A program made the translations under genes and the position numbers. DNA of 64,000 bases, taken from NCBI RefSeq assembly GCF_014145635.1, contig NZ_JACHTC010000003.1, forward strand, positions 62,001 to 126,000, read 5' to 3'. Numbering within the stretch: the stretch's first letter is position 1; each line of letters starts with the position of its first letter. Below the pieces are notes generated by a model. It searched no databases. It saw only the letters and a list, made by a program, of their open reading frames with translations, and was not told the origin of the DNA. This document shows positions 46,357-56,230 of this stretch, piece by piece. The stretch is from Myroides sp. WP-1 (GTDB taxonomy: Bacteria > Bacteroidota > Bacteroidia > Flavobacteriales > Flavobacteriaceae).

Positions 46357-47706
46357 TTAGTATTTTGCTTTTAATAAAGGCTTACCTACTTTCAAAGCTC
46401 CTCCTTTTGTACCTCTAGCAGAAGCACCAGCTTGCCACTGAACTTGTTGAGCATCTCCACTCACAGTTGATACAGAGTTTTTACCATTAGAATATGTAAT
46501 ACTGTTGTTAGTATCTACTTTATCGAAAACCTCAGAAGATCCAGCACCAAGTGTTACTTTGTATGTCATAGCCATGTTAGCACTTTCTGCAACTTCGTTT
46601 CCAACTCTTTCTGGGCTACCTAATGCTGATCCACCACTTTGAGAGAAGATCATGATATCAAATGCCTCAATTTGTCCAGTATAGATACCACCATCAATAA
46701 CATTTTCTTCTTCATCTAATTCAACAACACTGAAGAATCTTTTTTGAAGAACCCAAGACTCAGTTATCGTTTGAGTTGTCCAAACAGCGATTAGTACTCC
46801 ACCTTCTCCTTCAATAACTTGAGATACACCGTAAACTTCTTCAAGTACATTTTCAGTTCTACCGTCAAATTGAACAGTACCTGTAATAGTTGGTCTGTTT
46901 CCAGCTTTTACTACTACGTTAACAACAGCACTTTTAAGAGACTCATATGTAGCGTGAACTTTATAAGTACCTTCTGGTGCACCAGTGATAGTAAGTCTAC
47001 CATCTCTTGTAGGGAATGGGTTTGGTTGTCCTTCAATAACAATACTAGATCCTGTTACTAAATCACCATCTTGATCTACTACAGAGAATCTCATACCTGT
47101 ATCTTCAGTTGTATTTTCTGGATCTTCAACTACTAATACAATTGATGTAATTTTCTTAACTACTTTTACAGTTACTTTTGCAGGATCAAATCCTTCTTTA
47201 GCTGCTGTAAATTCGAAAGAACCAACAGCTGTAGCTTTCCAAGGATTAGAAACCTCTGTACCTGCTAAAGTAATCTTAGCACCATCAATGTTATTACCTT
47301 CTGCATCTTTAATTGTAAACGTAACATTTTCTCCTACACCAACTTCATTACTTGAAGCTGTAAATGTCATTTTTTTATTTTCAGTTCCTCCTTTAGTTAC
47401 TGTAATTTTTACAGCTTGGCTATCAAGTGAACCTTTTTTCTTAGCAACGATATTGAATTCACCTTCTTCAGTAAATTTGTAAGGGTTACTAATTTTAGTA
47501 CCATCTTTGTAAAGTTCTGCACCAGTTTCTGCTTTACCAGCTACTTCCACTGTAAATTTCACAGTTTCGTCAACTTTAATACTTGTTTTGTCAGCCTTCA
47601 ACGTCAATTGTGGATCTTTTCCTCCACCATTGTCATCGCTGCTGCTACAAGAAGCTCCGAATGTAGCCAAGCCCGCTACAGCCAAAAACATAAATAATTT
47701 TTTCAT
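46357..47706 (-). CDS. Surface lipoprotein with three Ig-like repeats
   Basis: A 449-residue lipoprotein. Lipobox FGASC (Cys20) is followed by SSSDDNGGG, an acidic stretch resembling Bacteroidota surface-export signals. Three beta-rich repeats of about 80 residues follow: about 33-107 (LTLKADKTSIKVDETVKFTV), 112-188 (MTFTASSNEVGVGENVTFTI) and 190-268 (IVLVVEDPENTTEDTGMRFSV), each with a ...NPxxxxxxGxxxxxAxxxG-type turn. The C-terminal 180 residues (about 272-449) form a separate, beta-rich domain I do not recognise (TVQFDGRTENVLEEVYG; FDIMIFSQSGGSALGSPERV). No cysteine apart from the lipobox. Probably surface-exposed; adhesion or ligand binding is a guess. Confidence 0.78.
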   Translation of the reverse strand: MKKLFMFLAVAGLATFGASCSSSDDNGGGKDPQLTLKADKTSIKVDETVKFTVEVAGKAETGAELYKDGTKISNPYKFTEEGEFNIVAKKKGSLDSQAVKITVTKGGTENKKMTFTASSNEVGVGENVTFTIKDAEGNNIDGAKITLAGTEVSNPWKATAVGSFEFTAAKEGFDPAKVTVKVVKKITSIVLVVEDPENTTEDTGMRFSVVDQDGDLVTGSSIVIEGQPNPFPTRDGRLTITGAPEGTYKVHATYESLKSAVVNVVVKAGNRPTITGTVQFDGRTENVLEEVYGVSQVIEGEGGVLIAVWTTQTITESWVLQKRFFSVVELDEEENVIDGGIYTGQIEAFDIMIFSQSGGSALGSPERVGNEVAESANMAMTYKVTLGAGSSEVFDKVDTNNSITYSNGKNSVSTVSGDAQQVQWQAGASARGTKGGALKVGKPLLKAKY

Positions 47707-48051
47707 AAATATTTGCTTTAATTAGTTAATAATTGTGTTGCAATATAAAAACATTTTTGAAACTAAAAAAAAAATAAGTTAATATTATCTTTAATGTTCC
47801 CTAACATTCTAAAGTTTAAAGCAAATCTTATATAATATACCTAAACACACATCAAAATAATTAACAACAAAAATCAATTATACATAAATATTTAACCTTT
47901 ATAATACATATTGCGTATTTTAACATTTTATCACACGATTAAAAACAACCTTATTTCATTATTATTCCTCATTCACCTCAAAAAATAAGAGCTTTTTATT
48001 CATTCATCTTTTTCCTTATATTTACCGCAACCAAACTACTATTTGAATACT
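47707..48051. other. Divergent intergenic region, Ig-like lipoprotein / aromatic amino acid hydroxylase
   Basis: 345 bp, extremely AT-rich, with no open frame or hairpin I would call. Towards the hydroxylase, TATATTTA at 48018-48025 resembles a -7 element; towards the lipoprotein, TATATTGC on the minus strand near 47739-47746 is a weaker match. Confidence 0.5.
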
Positions 48052-49800
48052 ATGGACGCAAAAGAATACGAAAGCAATGAATTAATAGACCGCTTACCAC
48101 CTCATTTAAAACAATTTATCAAGCCTCAGGACTATGAGGATTACACCCCGATAAATCAAGCGGTATGGCGATATGTTATGCGTAAAAACGTCGATTATTT
48201 ATCGAAAGTTGCGCACGACTCCTATTTAGAAGGATTAAACAAGACGGGAATTTCTATCGAGTCTATTCCAAGTATGTATGGAATGAACAGGATTTTAAAG
48301 GAAATTGGTTGGGCTGCAGTAGCTGTGGATGGTTTTATCCCACCTAACGCCTTTATGGAGTTTCAAGCTTATAAAGTATTGGTAATTGCTTCAGATATCA
48401 GACAATTAGAGAATATCGAATATACACCTGCTCCAGATATCATTCACGAAGGAGCTGGACATGCACCTATTATCGCCAACCCAGAATATGCGGAATACTT
48501 AAGACGCTTTGGAGAAATTGGTTGTAAAGCAATTTCTTCTGCACATGACTACGAGATTTACGAAGCTATTCGCTTGTTATCGATCTTAAAAGAAGCAGAA
48601 GGTGTAGCAGAAGCGGATATTAAAAAAGCAGAAGACGAGGTAGATCGCTTACAAGCCATCACTACTGCTCCTTCAGAAATGGCCTTAATTCGAAATTTAC
48701 ACTGGTGGACGGTAGAATATGGTTTAATCGGAACAGTTGATAACCCTAAGATTTATGGAGCTGGATTACTGTCTTCTATTGGAGAAAGTGCTTGGTGTAT
48801 GACCGATAATGTAGAAAAACTTCCTTATACTATAGAAGCAGCTAACCAAGGGTTTGATATAACCAAACCTCAACCTCAATTATATGTAACGCCTGATTTT
48901 GCTTATTTAAGTGAGGTATTAGAGAACTTTGCTAACAAAATGGCATTGCGCAAAGGTGGCTTAGAGGGAATTCAAAAATTAATTGGCTCTAAAGCGTTAG
49001 GCACAATAGAACTAAATACAGGCATTCAAATTTCAGGTCACTTTACCAATGTAATTGATCATAATGGCAAACCTGTGTATGTACAAACGACAGGAGCAAC
49101 AGCTTTATCTTATAGAGAAAAGGAATTAGTTGGACATGGGATCCAAACACATCCGCATGGTTTTGGTACAGCTTTAGGTTGTTTAAAAGGTATCAACCTA
49201 GCCATCGAAGATATGAGTCCTCGAGACTTAAAAGCTTACAATATATCTGAAGGACAACCTGTTACTTTAGAATTTAAAGGAGGAATCACTGTTTCAGGTA
49301 CGATCATTACAGGAATCAGAAATATTCACGGTAAAATTATTTTGATCAGCTTTAAAGACTGTACAGTTAAACACGGCGATACGGTACTATTCCAACCAGA
49401 ATGGGGCACGTATGACATGGCTGTTGGTGCAGAAGTAATTTCTGCTTTCTCAGGTCCGGCAGACTACAGAAGTTTTGATTTAGTGAATCACGTTCCTTCG
49501 TCAAAAACAATCAAAGCGGTACGCGATGAAGACAAAATTAAATTAGAAGGGCTATATCAAACGGTGCGTTTGATGCGTGAAGAAAATAAAACAGCTGATT
49601 TGCAAGCCATTTTAGATACACTGATTCAATACTACCCAACAGATTGGCTATTGACTGTTGAGATTCTTGAGCTAGCAAAACGCAATAAAGAAGAAGCTTT
49701 ATTCGAAAAAGCGATGCATCGATTAGAACAACTTAAAGTAGATCGTCCAAAAGTTGCCCATTTAATTCAAGATGGTATAACTATTATACAACAAGCATAA
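48052..49800 (+). CDS. Aromatic amino acid hydroxylase with long C-terminal extension
   Basis: A 582-residue pterin-dependent non-haem iron hydroxylase of the phenylalanine-4-hydroxylase family. I start it at the ATG at 48052; the in-frame TTG at 48043 only adds three residues. The iron ligands are His132 and His137 (IHEGAGHAP) and Glu222 (WWTVEYGLI), and KIYGAGLLSSIGE is the family signature. His137 and Glu222 are 85 residues apart against 40 in the classical enzymes, so about 45 residues (charged, KEAEGVAEADIKKAEDEVDRL) are inserted. Residues about 311-582 form a beta-rich extension absent from the typical bacterial enzyme of under 300 residues. Phe, Tyr or Trp as substrate cannot be decided here. 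Confidence 0.9.
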   Translation: MDAKEYESNELIDRLPPHLKQFIKPQDYEDYTPINQAVWRYVMRKNVDYLSKVAHDSYLEGLNKTGISIESIPSMYGMNRILKEIGWAAVAVDGFIPPNAFMEFQAYKVLVIASDIRQLENIEYTPAPDIIHEGAGHAPIIANPEYAEYLRRFGEIGCKAISSAHDYEIYEAIRLLSILKEAEGVAEADIKKAEDEVDRLQAITTAPSEMALIRNLHWWTVEYGLIGTVDNPKIYGAGLLSSIGESAWCMTDNVEKLPYTIEAANQGFDITKPQPQLYVTPDFAYLSEVLENFANKMALRKGGLEGIQKLIGSKALGTIELNTGIQISGHFTNVIDHNGKPVYVQTTGATALSYREKELVGHGIQTHPHGFGTALGCLKGINLAIEDMSPRDLKAYNISEGQPVTLEFKGGITVSGTIITGIRNIHGKIILISFKDCTVKHGDTVLFQPEWGTYDMAVGAEVISAFSGPADYRSFDLVNHVPSSKTIKAVRDEDKIKLEGLYQTVRLMREENKTADLQAILDTLIQYYPTDWLLTVEILELAKRNKEEALFEKAMHRLEQLKVDRPKVAHLIQDGITIIQQA

Positions 49801-50433
49801 TTACAAAGGGAAAGTGACTAATAAGTCACTTTCTTTTTTTATAATATTTCCTTGATATTCTAACGTCCATCCTAGCATATTAGTTACAACTAACAGTTTA
49901 CCCAACTCACTCATCAAGCGATTTTCCGCATTGGATTTTAAAGTAGAAGCTTCAATCTTCTTTTGTAAATCTTCCTTGATCTTTGCATTGATCTTATTGT
50001 AATCAGCACCTGTAAAAGGATTAAACGTACTCGTTTCTACATCATACAGTTTATAATCGGGATAGATATGGATTTCTGGCTCAGGAATGTGTACTAACTG
50101 CACAACCTTGCGTTCTTCATCAATCTGGTATTGCAACTGTGTCAAATCATACTCAACCGTTGCCTTTGCATTGACAATTACCACTGCTTTCTTTGTAAAA
50201 GAAACTAAATTCAACAAATACTTTTGCTGGTCTTCATAGGTCATCACTTGAGTATAATTGGCCTCAGTTACAATCAATTTACTGACGTTTTTTAATTGTT
50301 CCTGGATCAAATTCGAATTATACTCCACTGTACTGTTCGATTTACCAAAAGTGTATTGATAGACCACTACTCCCATAAACATGAAGAATAGCACAATAAA
50401 AAAAGAAAAGATCACTTTAAAGATTGTTCTCAT
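49801..50433 (-). CDS. DUF4230 family membrane-anchored protein
   Basis: A 210-residue protein with one N-terminal transmembrane segment (about 5-28) and a periplasmic mixed alpha/beta domain of the DUF4230 type (LKNVSKLIVTEANYTQVMTYED, VVIVNAKATVEYDLTQL, PEPEIHIYPDYKLYDV, and the C-terminal helix pair KINAKIKEDLQKKIEAS, AENRLMSELGKLL). Function unknown. It lies 14 nt behind the GSCFA gene. Its last codons double as the terminator of the converging hydroxylase gene. Confidence 0.85.
   Translation of the reverse strand: MRTIFKVIFSFFIVLFFMFMGVVVYQYTFGKSNSTVEYNSNLIQEQLKNVSKLIVTEANYTQVMTYEDQQKYLLNLVSFTKKAVVIVNAKATVEYDLTQLQYQIDEERKVVQLVHIPEPEIHIYPDYKLYDVETSTFNPFTGADYNKINAKIKEDLQKKIEASTLKSNAENRLMSELGKLLVVTNMLGWTLEYQGNIIKKESDLLVTFPL
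49810..49840 (+). terminator. Hydroxylase terminator inside the opposing DUF4230 coding region
   Basis: GAAAGTGACT/AGTCACTTTC is a perfect 10-bp stem with a 4-nt loop followed by TTTTTTT on the plus strand. It lies within the last codons of the opposing gene, whose stop codon abuts the hydroxylase stop codon with no base between. Confidence 0.85.
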
Positions 50434-50447
50434 AGCGCTACAACGAA

Positions 50448-51404
50448 TTATCTAAAATTCATAAAAGGGTACTGCTCTAATAAATCGTCAATTTTTTCAA
50501 TCAACGTATCTAAAAATTTCAAATGCTGTTCTGCTGTTGGGTTAAAAGGACGATGGTTCAATCCTTTCTGTACCTCATCAACTTTCTTCATTACTGCATA
50601 CATGGATTCATCGATATAATACGCAACAAAACGTTCCCAAATATACTGAATAGCAATCTCATTTGGATGAATCAAATCTGCAGTATAAAATCGATAATCT
50701 CGCAACTCGTCCATGACGATTTCATACACGGGAATGTAACTCACTTTTGCATCTTGTAACATAGCTAAGGCTTGATGTAAAGCACTACACAAAATACTTT
50801 TACTGCGTTGATTCTCTACAAAGCCATCTTTTGTATGCCGCACAGGTGATATCGTACAAAAAACTTGCGCCTCTGCATTTACTGATCGGATCAACTCTAC
50901 AATCTTGATATAGCTTGCGACAACCTCTTCATAATTGAGCAATCTCTTTTCAAATTGGACATTGGGAATTTTATGACAGTTGGCTACTATTTCACCCGTT
51001 TCCTTGAATACATAAACCCAAGCCGTACCAAAAGTTAAGGTTATAAAATTACTTTCCTTCAGTGCAAGTTGCAAATCAAACAACTTTACGTTTAATTTCG
51101 TTACGATGTCTTCTAGTTCTAATTCATTTAAATCAGAATGAGCCGCAAAACAACTCCATATCTCTTGGTGCTCAAAAACGTCCGCAGCCGTAAATTCATA
51201 TCCTTTAACTGCATATTCAACAACTTTTTCAATTGCTTTTGGATGAAATAGAATTCCAAAAGGATTAATCGTTTGCTGAAATTGATAGGCTTTAAACTTT
51301 TCGCCCATATTGACAGCAAAACAAGAACCTAAACACAAGATTTTGTCATCATACGTGATCTTTTTTTCTATGTGCGTTAACGGTACAACGGTACTAAAAT
51401 TCAT
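50448..51404 (-). CDS. GSCFA domain protein
   Basis: A 318-residue protein named for its GSCFA motif, here at residues 26-30 (ILCLGSCFAVNMGEKF). I start it at the ATG at 51404; the TTG at 51410 adds two residues. NPFGILFHP, the CTISPVRHTKDG block and LIHPNEIAIQYIWERF near the C-terminus complete an SGNH-hydrolase-like pattern with Ser27 and the Asp/His pair in ADLIHP as possible catalytic residues. Many family members are unstudied. It follows the alaS terminator by 20 nt and is followed by DUF4230 after 14 nt. Confidence 0.88.
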   Translation of the reverse strand: MNFSTVVPLTHIEKKITYDDKILCLGSCFAVNMGEKFKAYQFQQTINPFGILFHPKAIEKVVEYAVKGYEFTAADVFEHQEIWSCFAAHSDLNELELEDIVTKLNVKLFDLQLALKESNFITLTFGTAWVYVFKETGEIVANCHKIPNVQFEKRLLNYEEVVASYIKIVELIRSVNAEAQVFCTISPVRHTKDGFVENQRSKSILCSALHQALAMLQDAKVSYIPVYEIVMDELRDYRFYTADLIHPNEIAIQYIWERFVAYYIDESMYAVMKKVDEVQKGLNHRPFNPTAEQHLKFLDTLIEKIDDLLEQYPFMNFR

Positions 51405-51424
51405 ATCCAATAGTTTATTAAAGA

Positions 51425-51456
51425 AAAAAAGATTCCTATTCGTAGGAATCTTTTTT
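51425..51456 (-). terminator. alaS terminator
   Basis: A perfect 14-bp stem AAAAAAGATTCCTA/TAGGAATCTTTTTT with a TTCG loop, followed by T on the minus strand, 20 nt before the GSCFA start codon. Confidence 0.92.
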
Positions 51457-51467
51457 ACACATATAAA

Positions 51468-54104
51468 TTAGTTTAAATAATCAATAGCGTGACTGATCGC
51501 TTCTTTCATTCCTTCTGGATTTTTACCCCCTGCAGTTGCGAAGAACGCTTGTCCTCCACCTCCTCCTTGGATGTATTTTCCTAATTCGCGAACGATTTGT
51601 CCAGCATTCAATCCTTTTGTTTCTACTATTTCTTTCGAAACATAACACGTTAACATCGGTTTATCATTAGCATTAGAACCGAAAACTACATATAAATTGG
51701 CGAACTCACTTCCCAACTCATAGGCTAAATCTTTGGTTCCATTTGCGTCTAAATCAACTTCAACCGCTAAGAAAGCTACGTCATTAATCATTTGAATTTG
51801 AGCTTTGAGCTCTCCTTTCAAATTCTTTGCTTTCTCTTTCAACAATTGCTCTACTTGTTTTTTAAGTTTAGCATTTTCATCTTGAAGAGAAACTACTGCT
51901 TTCAACGTGTCTTGAGGATTCTTCAATACAGCCTTTAGCTCTTTTAATGTATTTTCTTGTTCTGTATAGAACGCTCTTGCTGCTTTATTAGTAATAGCTT
52001 CAATACGGCGAATACCCGCTGCTACAGCTCCTTCGCTAACAATTTTAAACTGCCAGATATCTGCTGTATTTTGCACGTGTGTTCCTCCACAAAGCTCCAT
52101 ACTTTCACCAAATCTAATCGCACGTACTTCATCTCCATATTTCTCACCAAAAAGAGCCATTGCTCCTTCTTCCACTGCTTGTGCAAAAGGAATACTTCTT
52201 CTTTCAATTAGTGGCAACTGTTCGTGAATACGAGCATTTACAAATTCTTCTACCGCTTGTAACTCTTCTTCTGTTACTTTAGAGAAATGAGAAAAGTCAA
52301 AACGCAAATGCGTTGGCGACACTAAAGATCCTTTTTGCTCCACATGCGTACCTAAAATCGTACGTAAAGCTTGGTGTAATAAGTGTGTAGCCGAGTGGTT
52401 TGCCATCGATTGCTTACGCGCCTCTACATCTACTTTTGCTGTAAACGTCCCCTCTACATTAGCAGGTAAAGTTCTTACTATATGTAAAATTAGGTTATTT
52501 TCTTTTTTCGTATCAATCACCGGGATAGACTCGTTAGCAGATACAATTACTCCACAATCTCCTACTTGTCCTCCACCTTCTGGATAGAATGGTGTAGCAT
52601 CAAGCACTAACTGGAACAATTTTCCATCTTTCTTGCTATCTACTTTTCTATAACGCGTGATTTTTACTTGATTTTCCAACTGGTCATACCCAACGAATTG
52701 CTCTACATTTCCACCAATCAACACCGTCCAATCATCTGTAGAAACTTCTGAAGCAGCTCTTGAACGCGTTTTTTGTTCATTCATTGCGGCTTCGAATCCT
52801 TTCTCGTCTAGTTCAAATCCTTTTTCTCTAAGAATCAACGCTGTTAAGTCAATTGGAAATCCGAAAGTATCATATAATTCAAATGCTTTTGCTCCATCTA
52901 CAACTTTTCCATTGGTTTTCTCAATCACTTGATCCAACAAATGCAACCCTTGCTCTAAGGTACGCAAGAACGAAGCCTCTTCTTCTTTGATTACATTCTC
53001 TACTAGTGTTTTTTGAGATACAATTTCTGGAAAGAAAGCTCCCATTTGTACAGCTAAAACCTCAACTAATTGATAAATAAAAGGTTCTTTTGTTCCTAAG
53101 AAGGTAAATCCATAGCGAATAGCACGACGCAAAATACGGCGAATTACATACCCTGCTCCATTATTAGAAGGCAACTGTCCATCTGCAATAGCAAAAGCAA
53201 CAGCACGTACGTGATCTACTACAACGCGGATAGCAATATTTACCTTATTTTGTTGTTCTGTTATATCTTTTACGGTATTATCCGTGTACTTTAATCCCGT
53301 AATTTCTTCTACTTTGCGGATTAAAGGTGTAAATACGTCTGTATCATAATTAGATGTTACCCCTTGCATAGCCATACACAAGCGCTCAAACCCCATTCCG
53401 GTATCTACGTGTTGTGCAGGTAATTTCTCCAAAGAACCATCTGCTTTACGGTTGAATTCCATGAAAACGTTATTCCAAATCTCCACTACTTGCGGATGAT
53501 CTGCATTAACCAAAGAAAAACCAGAAACAGCTGCTCTCTCTGCATCGGTACGCAAGTCGATGTGAATTTCAGAACAAGGTCCACAAGGTCCTTGATCTCC
53601 CATTTCCCAGAAATTATCTTTTTTATTCCCTAAGATGATGCGATCTTCTGACACATATTGTTTCCAAAGATCAAAAGCTTCTTGATCAAAGGGTACATTT
53701 TCAGCTGGGTTTCCTTCAAACACAGAAACATACAAACGATCTTTTTCCAGTTTCAGAACTTCGGTTAAGAACTCCCATGCCCAAGCGATTGCTTCTTTTT
53801 TGAAATAATCTCCAAAGGACCAGTTCCCCAACATTTCAAACATCGTATGGTGATAGGTATCAAATCCTACATCTTCTAAATCGTTGTGCTTTCCAGAAAC
53901 ACGTAAACATTTCTGTGTATCTGCAATACGCTTGCTTTTCGGTGTGGCGTTTCCTAAAAAATATTCTTTAAACTGGGCCATCCCAGAGTTGTTAAACATT
54001 AAAGTTGGATCGTCTTTCAAAACGATCGGTGCTGAAGGAACAATTAAGTGTCCCTTTTCTTCAAAAAAGTTTAAAAACTTCTGACGAATTTCTTGTGATT
54101 TCAT
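51468..54104 (-). CDS. alaS: Alanyl-tRNA synthetase
   Basis: An 878-residue class II synthetase. The catalytic domain (1-460) shows [12 protein letters not shown], the class II motif 2 region and [12 protein letters not shown]. The editing domain carries the zinc/catalytic residues His570 and His574 (HSATH) and Cys672 and His676 (CGGTH). The C-terminal oligomerisation/C-Ala domain (about 760-878) ends with [13 protein letters not shown]. All parts are in place and length is normal. It is divergent from the M23 peptidase gene and has its own terminator. Confidence 0.98.
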   Translation of the reverse strand: MKSQEIRQKFLNFFEEKGHLIVPSAPIVLKDDPTLMFNNSGMAQFKEYFLGNATPKSKRIADTQKCLRVSGKHNDLEDVGFDTYHHTMFEMLGNWSFGDYFKKEAIAWAWEFLTEVLKLEKDRLYVSVFEGNPAENVPFDQEAFDLWKQYVSEDRIILGNKKDNFWEMGDQGPCGPCSEIHIDLRTDAERAAVSGFSLVNADHPQVVEIWNNVFMEFNRKADGSLEKLPAQHVDTGMGFERLCMAMQGVTSNYDTDVFTPLIRKVEEITGLKYTDNTVKDITEQQNKVNIAIRVVVDHVRAVAFAIADGQLPSNNGAGYVIRRILRRAIRYGFTFLGTKEPFIYQLVEVLAVQMGAFFPEIVSQKTLVENVIKEEEASFLRTLEQGLHLLDQVIEKTNGKVVDGAKAFELYDTFGFPIDLTALILREKGFELDEKGFEAAMNEQKTRSRAASEVSTDDWTVLIGGNVEQFVGYDQLENQVKITRYRKVDSKKDGKLFQLVLDATPFYPEGGGQVGDCGVIVSANESIPVIDTKKENNLILHIVRTLPANVEGTFTAKVDVEARKQSMANHSATHLLHQALRTILGTHVEQKGSLVSPTHLRFDFSHFSKVTEEELQAVEEFVNARIHEQLPLIERRSIPFAQAVEEGAMALFGEKYGDEVRAIRFGESMELCGGTHVQNTADIWQFKIVSEGAVAAGIRRIEAITNKAARAFYTEQENTLKELKAVLKNPQDTLKAVVSLQDENAKLKKQVEQLLKEKAKNLKGELKAQIQMINDVAFLAVEVDLDANGTKDLAYELGSEFANLYVVFGSNANDKPMLTCYVSKEIVETKGLNAGQIVRELGKYIQGGGGGQAFFATAGGKNPEGMKEAISHAIDYLN

Positions 54105-54322
54105 ATTTTCGGAAACTAATATTTTCTATTCAACATGTAACTATCGAACTATTTATTTTTTTCAAAACTCCCTTTTAGAAGCAAAATGTGTTAATTTTTT
54201 ATTTCCATTTGACCATTAATCCAATATTAAACCAAAACATTGTTTAAATTTGTTGTTTAATGCCTTTTTAAATCAAACGAGGGCGTTTACAAAATTAGTG
54301 CAAAAATAGTGTTTTTTAAATT

Positions 54323-55300
54323 ATGGCTAAGGTAAAATATTATTACGATTCTGAAAAGTTAGCGTTTCACAGAATACGTCCCAAATCTTCGAAGCGAATC
54401 GTAAATGTATTGTTATTCATGCTATCTGCAGCGGCATTTGGATTATTGGGTCTATTTATCCTAATCAACTCTAATATTCTAGCCACACCTAAAGAAAAAA
54501 CGCTAGAAAGAGAAGTTGCTGAATTTAAGACCAACTATACGTTACTCAACAAAAAAATTGATCTAATCACGGAGGTATTGGATGAATTAGAAGTGAGAGA
54601 CAACGAAATCTACAGAGCCTATTTCAATACGGCACCTATTCCGGAAGAACAACGCAAAGCGGGGTTAGGAGGTCTAAACCGTTACAAAGAGTTTAAAAAC
54701 TTACAGAACGAAAAACTTCTTCGCTTAACAACCGAAAAAATAGACATCATCGCCAAACAAACAGCAATACAATCGCGTTCTTTAGATGATATCATCAACT
54801 TGGCCAAAGGGAAAGAGAAGCTTTTATCGGCTATTCCTGCTATTCAACCTGTAAAAAATGAAAGCTTAAAACACATGGCTTCAGGTTATGGATACCGAAG
54901 TGACCCCTTTACAAAGATCAAAAAGTTTCACTCTGGAATGGATTTCTCCGTAAATATTGGAACCCCCATATATGCAACGGGCGATGGAAGAGTTACTAGG
55001 GCTAATAATCAACTCTCTGGCTATGGAAACTTAATTGAAGTAGAACACGGGTATGGTTATCAAACGCGTTATGCGCATTTAAGCAAGTACAATGTCAAGG
55101 AAGGGCAAACGGTAAAAAGAGGAGATATTATCGGTTATGCAGGTAGTACAGGCCGAAGCTCAGGTCCGCACTTACACTATGAAGTGCACTACAAAGGAAA
55201 TCCTGTTAATCCGTTGAATTATTACTATGGCGATATTTCAGCCAAAGAGTTTGAGTTATTATTACAAGAAGCTAACCACGAAAATCAATCTTTAGACTAA
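54323..55300 (+). CDS. M23 family metallopeptidase
   Basis: A 325-residue membrane-anchored murein hydrolase of the lysostaphin/LytM type. One transmembrane segment at about 27-49, a coiled-coil linker at about 60-150, and the peptidase domain at about 190-300. The zinc and catalytic residues are complete: His203 and Asp207 (HSGMDFS), the HLSKY histidine and His283/His285 (PHLHYEV). It probably cleaves peptide cross-links in the periplasm, as many Bacteroidota envelope M23 proteins do. Its stop overlaps the MerR start (TAATG). Confidence 0.95.
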   Translation: MAKVKYYYDSEKLAFHRIRPKSSKRIVNVLLFMLSAAAFGLLGLFILINSNILATPKEKTLEREVAEFKTNYTLLNKKIDLITEVLDELEVRDNEIYRAYFNTAPIPEEQRKAGLGGLNRYKEFKNLQNEKLLRLTTEKIDIIAKQTAIQSRSLDDIINLAKGKEKLLSAIPAIQPVKNESLKHMASGYGYRSDPFTKIKKFHSGMDFSVNIGTPIYATGDGRVTRANNQLSGYGNLIEVEHGYGYQTRYAHLSKYNVKEGQTVKRGDIIGYAGSTGRSSGPHLHYEVHYKGNPVNPLNYYYGDISAKEFELLLQEANHENQSLD

Positions 55301-55629
55301 TGAAAGTTAATTTACCTGAAAAGAGATATTACAGCATTGGCGAATTGGCCAAAGCCTTTGACGTCAATACGTCTTTGATTCGTTTTTGGGAAAAGGAATT
55401 TGACATTATTAAACCCAAAAAGAACGCCAAAGGTAATCGCATGTTCTCACAGCAGGACGTCAAGAACTTTGAACTCATTTATCACTTAGTCAAAGAACGA
55501 GGGTTTACCTTAGATGGGGCAAAGGATCAACTAAAGCTAAAACCAAAAGAAGCCGTTGACAACCTTGAGATTATCAAAAAATTAGAATATATCAAAGAAA
55601 CTTTAATAAGCATAAAAAACGAACTTTAA
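55300..55629 (+). CDS. MerR family transcriptional regulator
   Basis: A 109-residue protein with the MerR helix-turn-helix at about 8-75 (YYSIGELAKAFDVNTSLIRFWEKEFDIIKPKKN, then NRMFSQQDVKNFELIYHLVKERGFTLDGAKDQL). The rest is a short helix; there is no cysteine-bearing or drug-binding effector domain, so it is a minimal MerR-like regulator, perhaps dimerising through the C-terminal helix. Its ATG overlaps the stop of the M23 peptidase gene and it is followed by lemA after 13 nt. Target unknown; its own cluster is a first candidate. Confidence 0.92.
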   Translation: MKVNLPEKRYYSIGELAKAFDVNTSLIRFWEKEFDIIKPKKNAKGNRMFSQQDVKNFELIYHLVKERGFTLDGAKDQLKLKPKEAVDNLEIIKKLEYIKETLISIKNEL

Positions 55630-55642
55630 AACAGAAAAACAA

Positions 55643-56227
55643 ATGAAAAAAGTCTTACCTATTATCATCGTATTAGTTGTCCTTATTGGTGGATACTTTT
55701 TATTATCGATGAATTACCAAAACTCTGCATTAGGTTACAAACAAGCCGTTGACAAATCATGGGCAGATGTAGAAGGTGCTTATCAAAGAAGAAATGACCT
55801 TATTGGAAATTTAGTAGAGACCGTAAAAGGGGCGGCTGATTTTGAAAAATCTACATTAGAAGCTGTTGTTAGCGCAAGAGCAAAAGCAACTTCTGTTTCT
55901 ATTGATCCAACGAATATGACAGAATCACAATTAGCTAACTTCCAACAATCACAATCAGGTGTTTCTAGTGCATTAGGTCGCTTATTAGTTACAGTAGAGA
56001 AATACCCTGATTTAAAAGCCAACCAAAACTTCTTAAAACTACAAGATGAATTGGCAAGTACAGAAAATCAAATTTTCACTCAACGTTCTCGTTTTAATGA
56101 AGCAGTACAAGGATATAACGGTTACATTTTAAAAGTACCTAATAAATTCTTTTTAAGTGGTTATACTGAAAAACCATTCTTTAAAGCAGAAGCTGGGGCA
56201 GAACAAGCACCTAAAGTAAAATTCTAA
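55643..56227 (+). CDS. LemA family protein
   Basis: A 194-residue protein with a short periplasmic/extracellular N-terminus, one transmembrane segment at about 4-22 and a helical-bundle LemA domain (KSWADVEGAYQRRNDLIGNLVETVKG; SRFNEAVQGYNGYILKVPN, the family signature). LemA proteins are common in the Bacteroidota envelope and are very often followed, as here, by TPM-domain genes. The three genes lemA-TPM-TPM overlap or abut (0-3 nt and 6 nt), so they form one operon and probably one complex. Molecular role not established. Confidence 0.95.
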   Translation: MKKVLPIIIVLVVLIGGYFLLSMNYQNSALGYKQAVDKSWADVEGAYQRRNDLIGNLVETVKGAADFEKSTLEAVVSARAKATSVSIDPTNMTESQLANFQQSQSGVSSALGRLLVTVEKYPDLKANQNFLKLQDELASTENQIFTQRSRFNEAVQGYNGYILKVPNKFFLSGYTEKPFFKAEAGAEQAPKVKF

Positions 56228-56230
56228 TTG

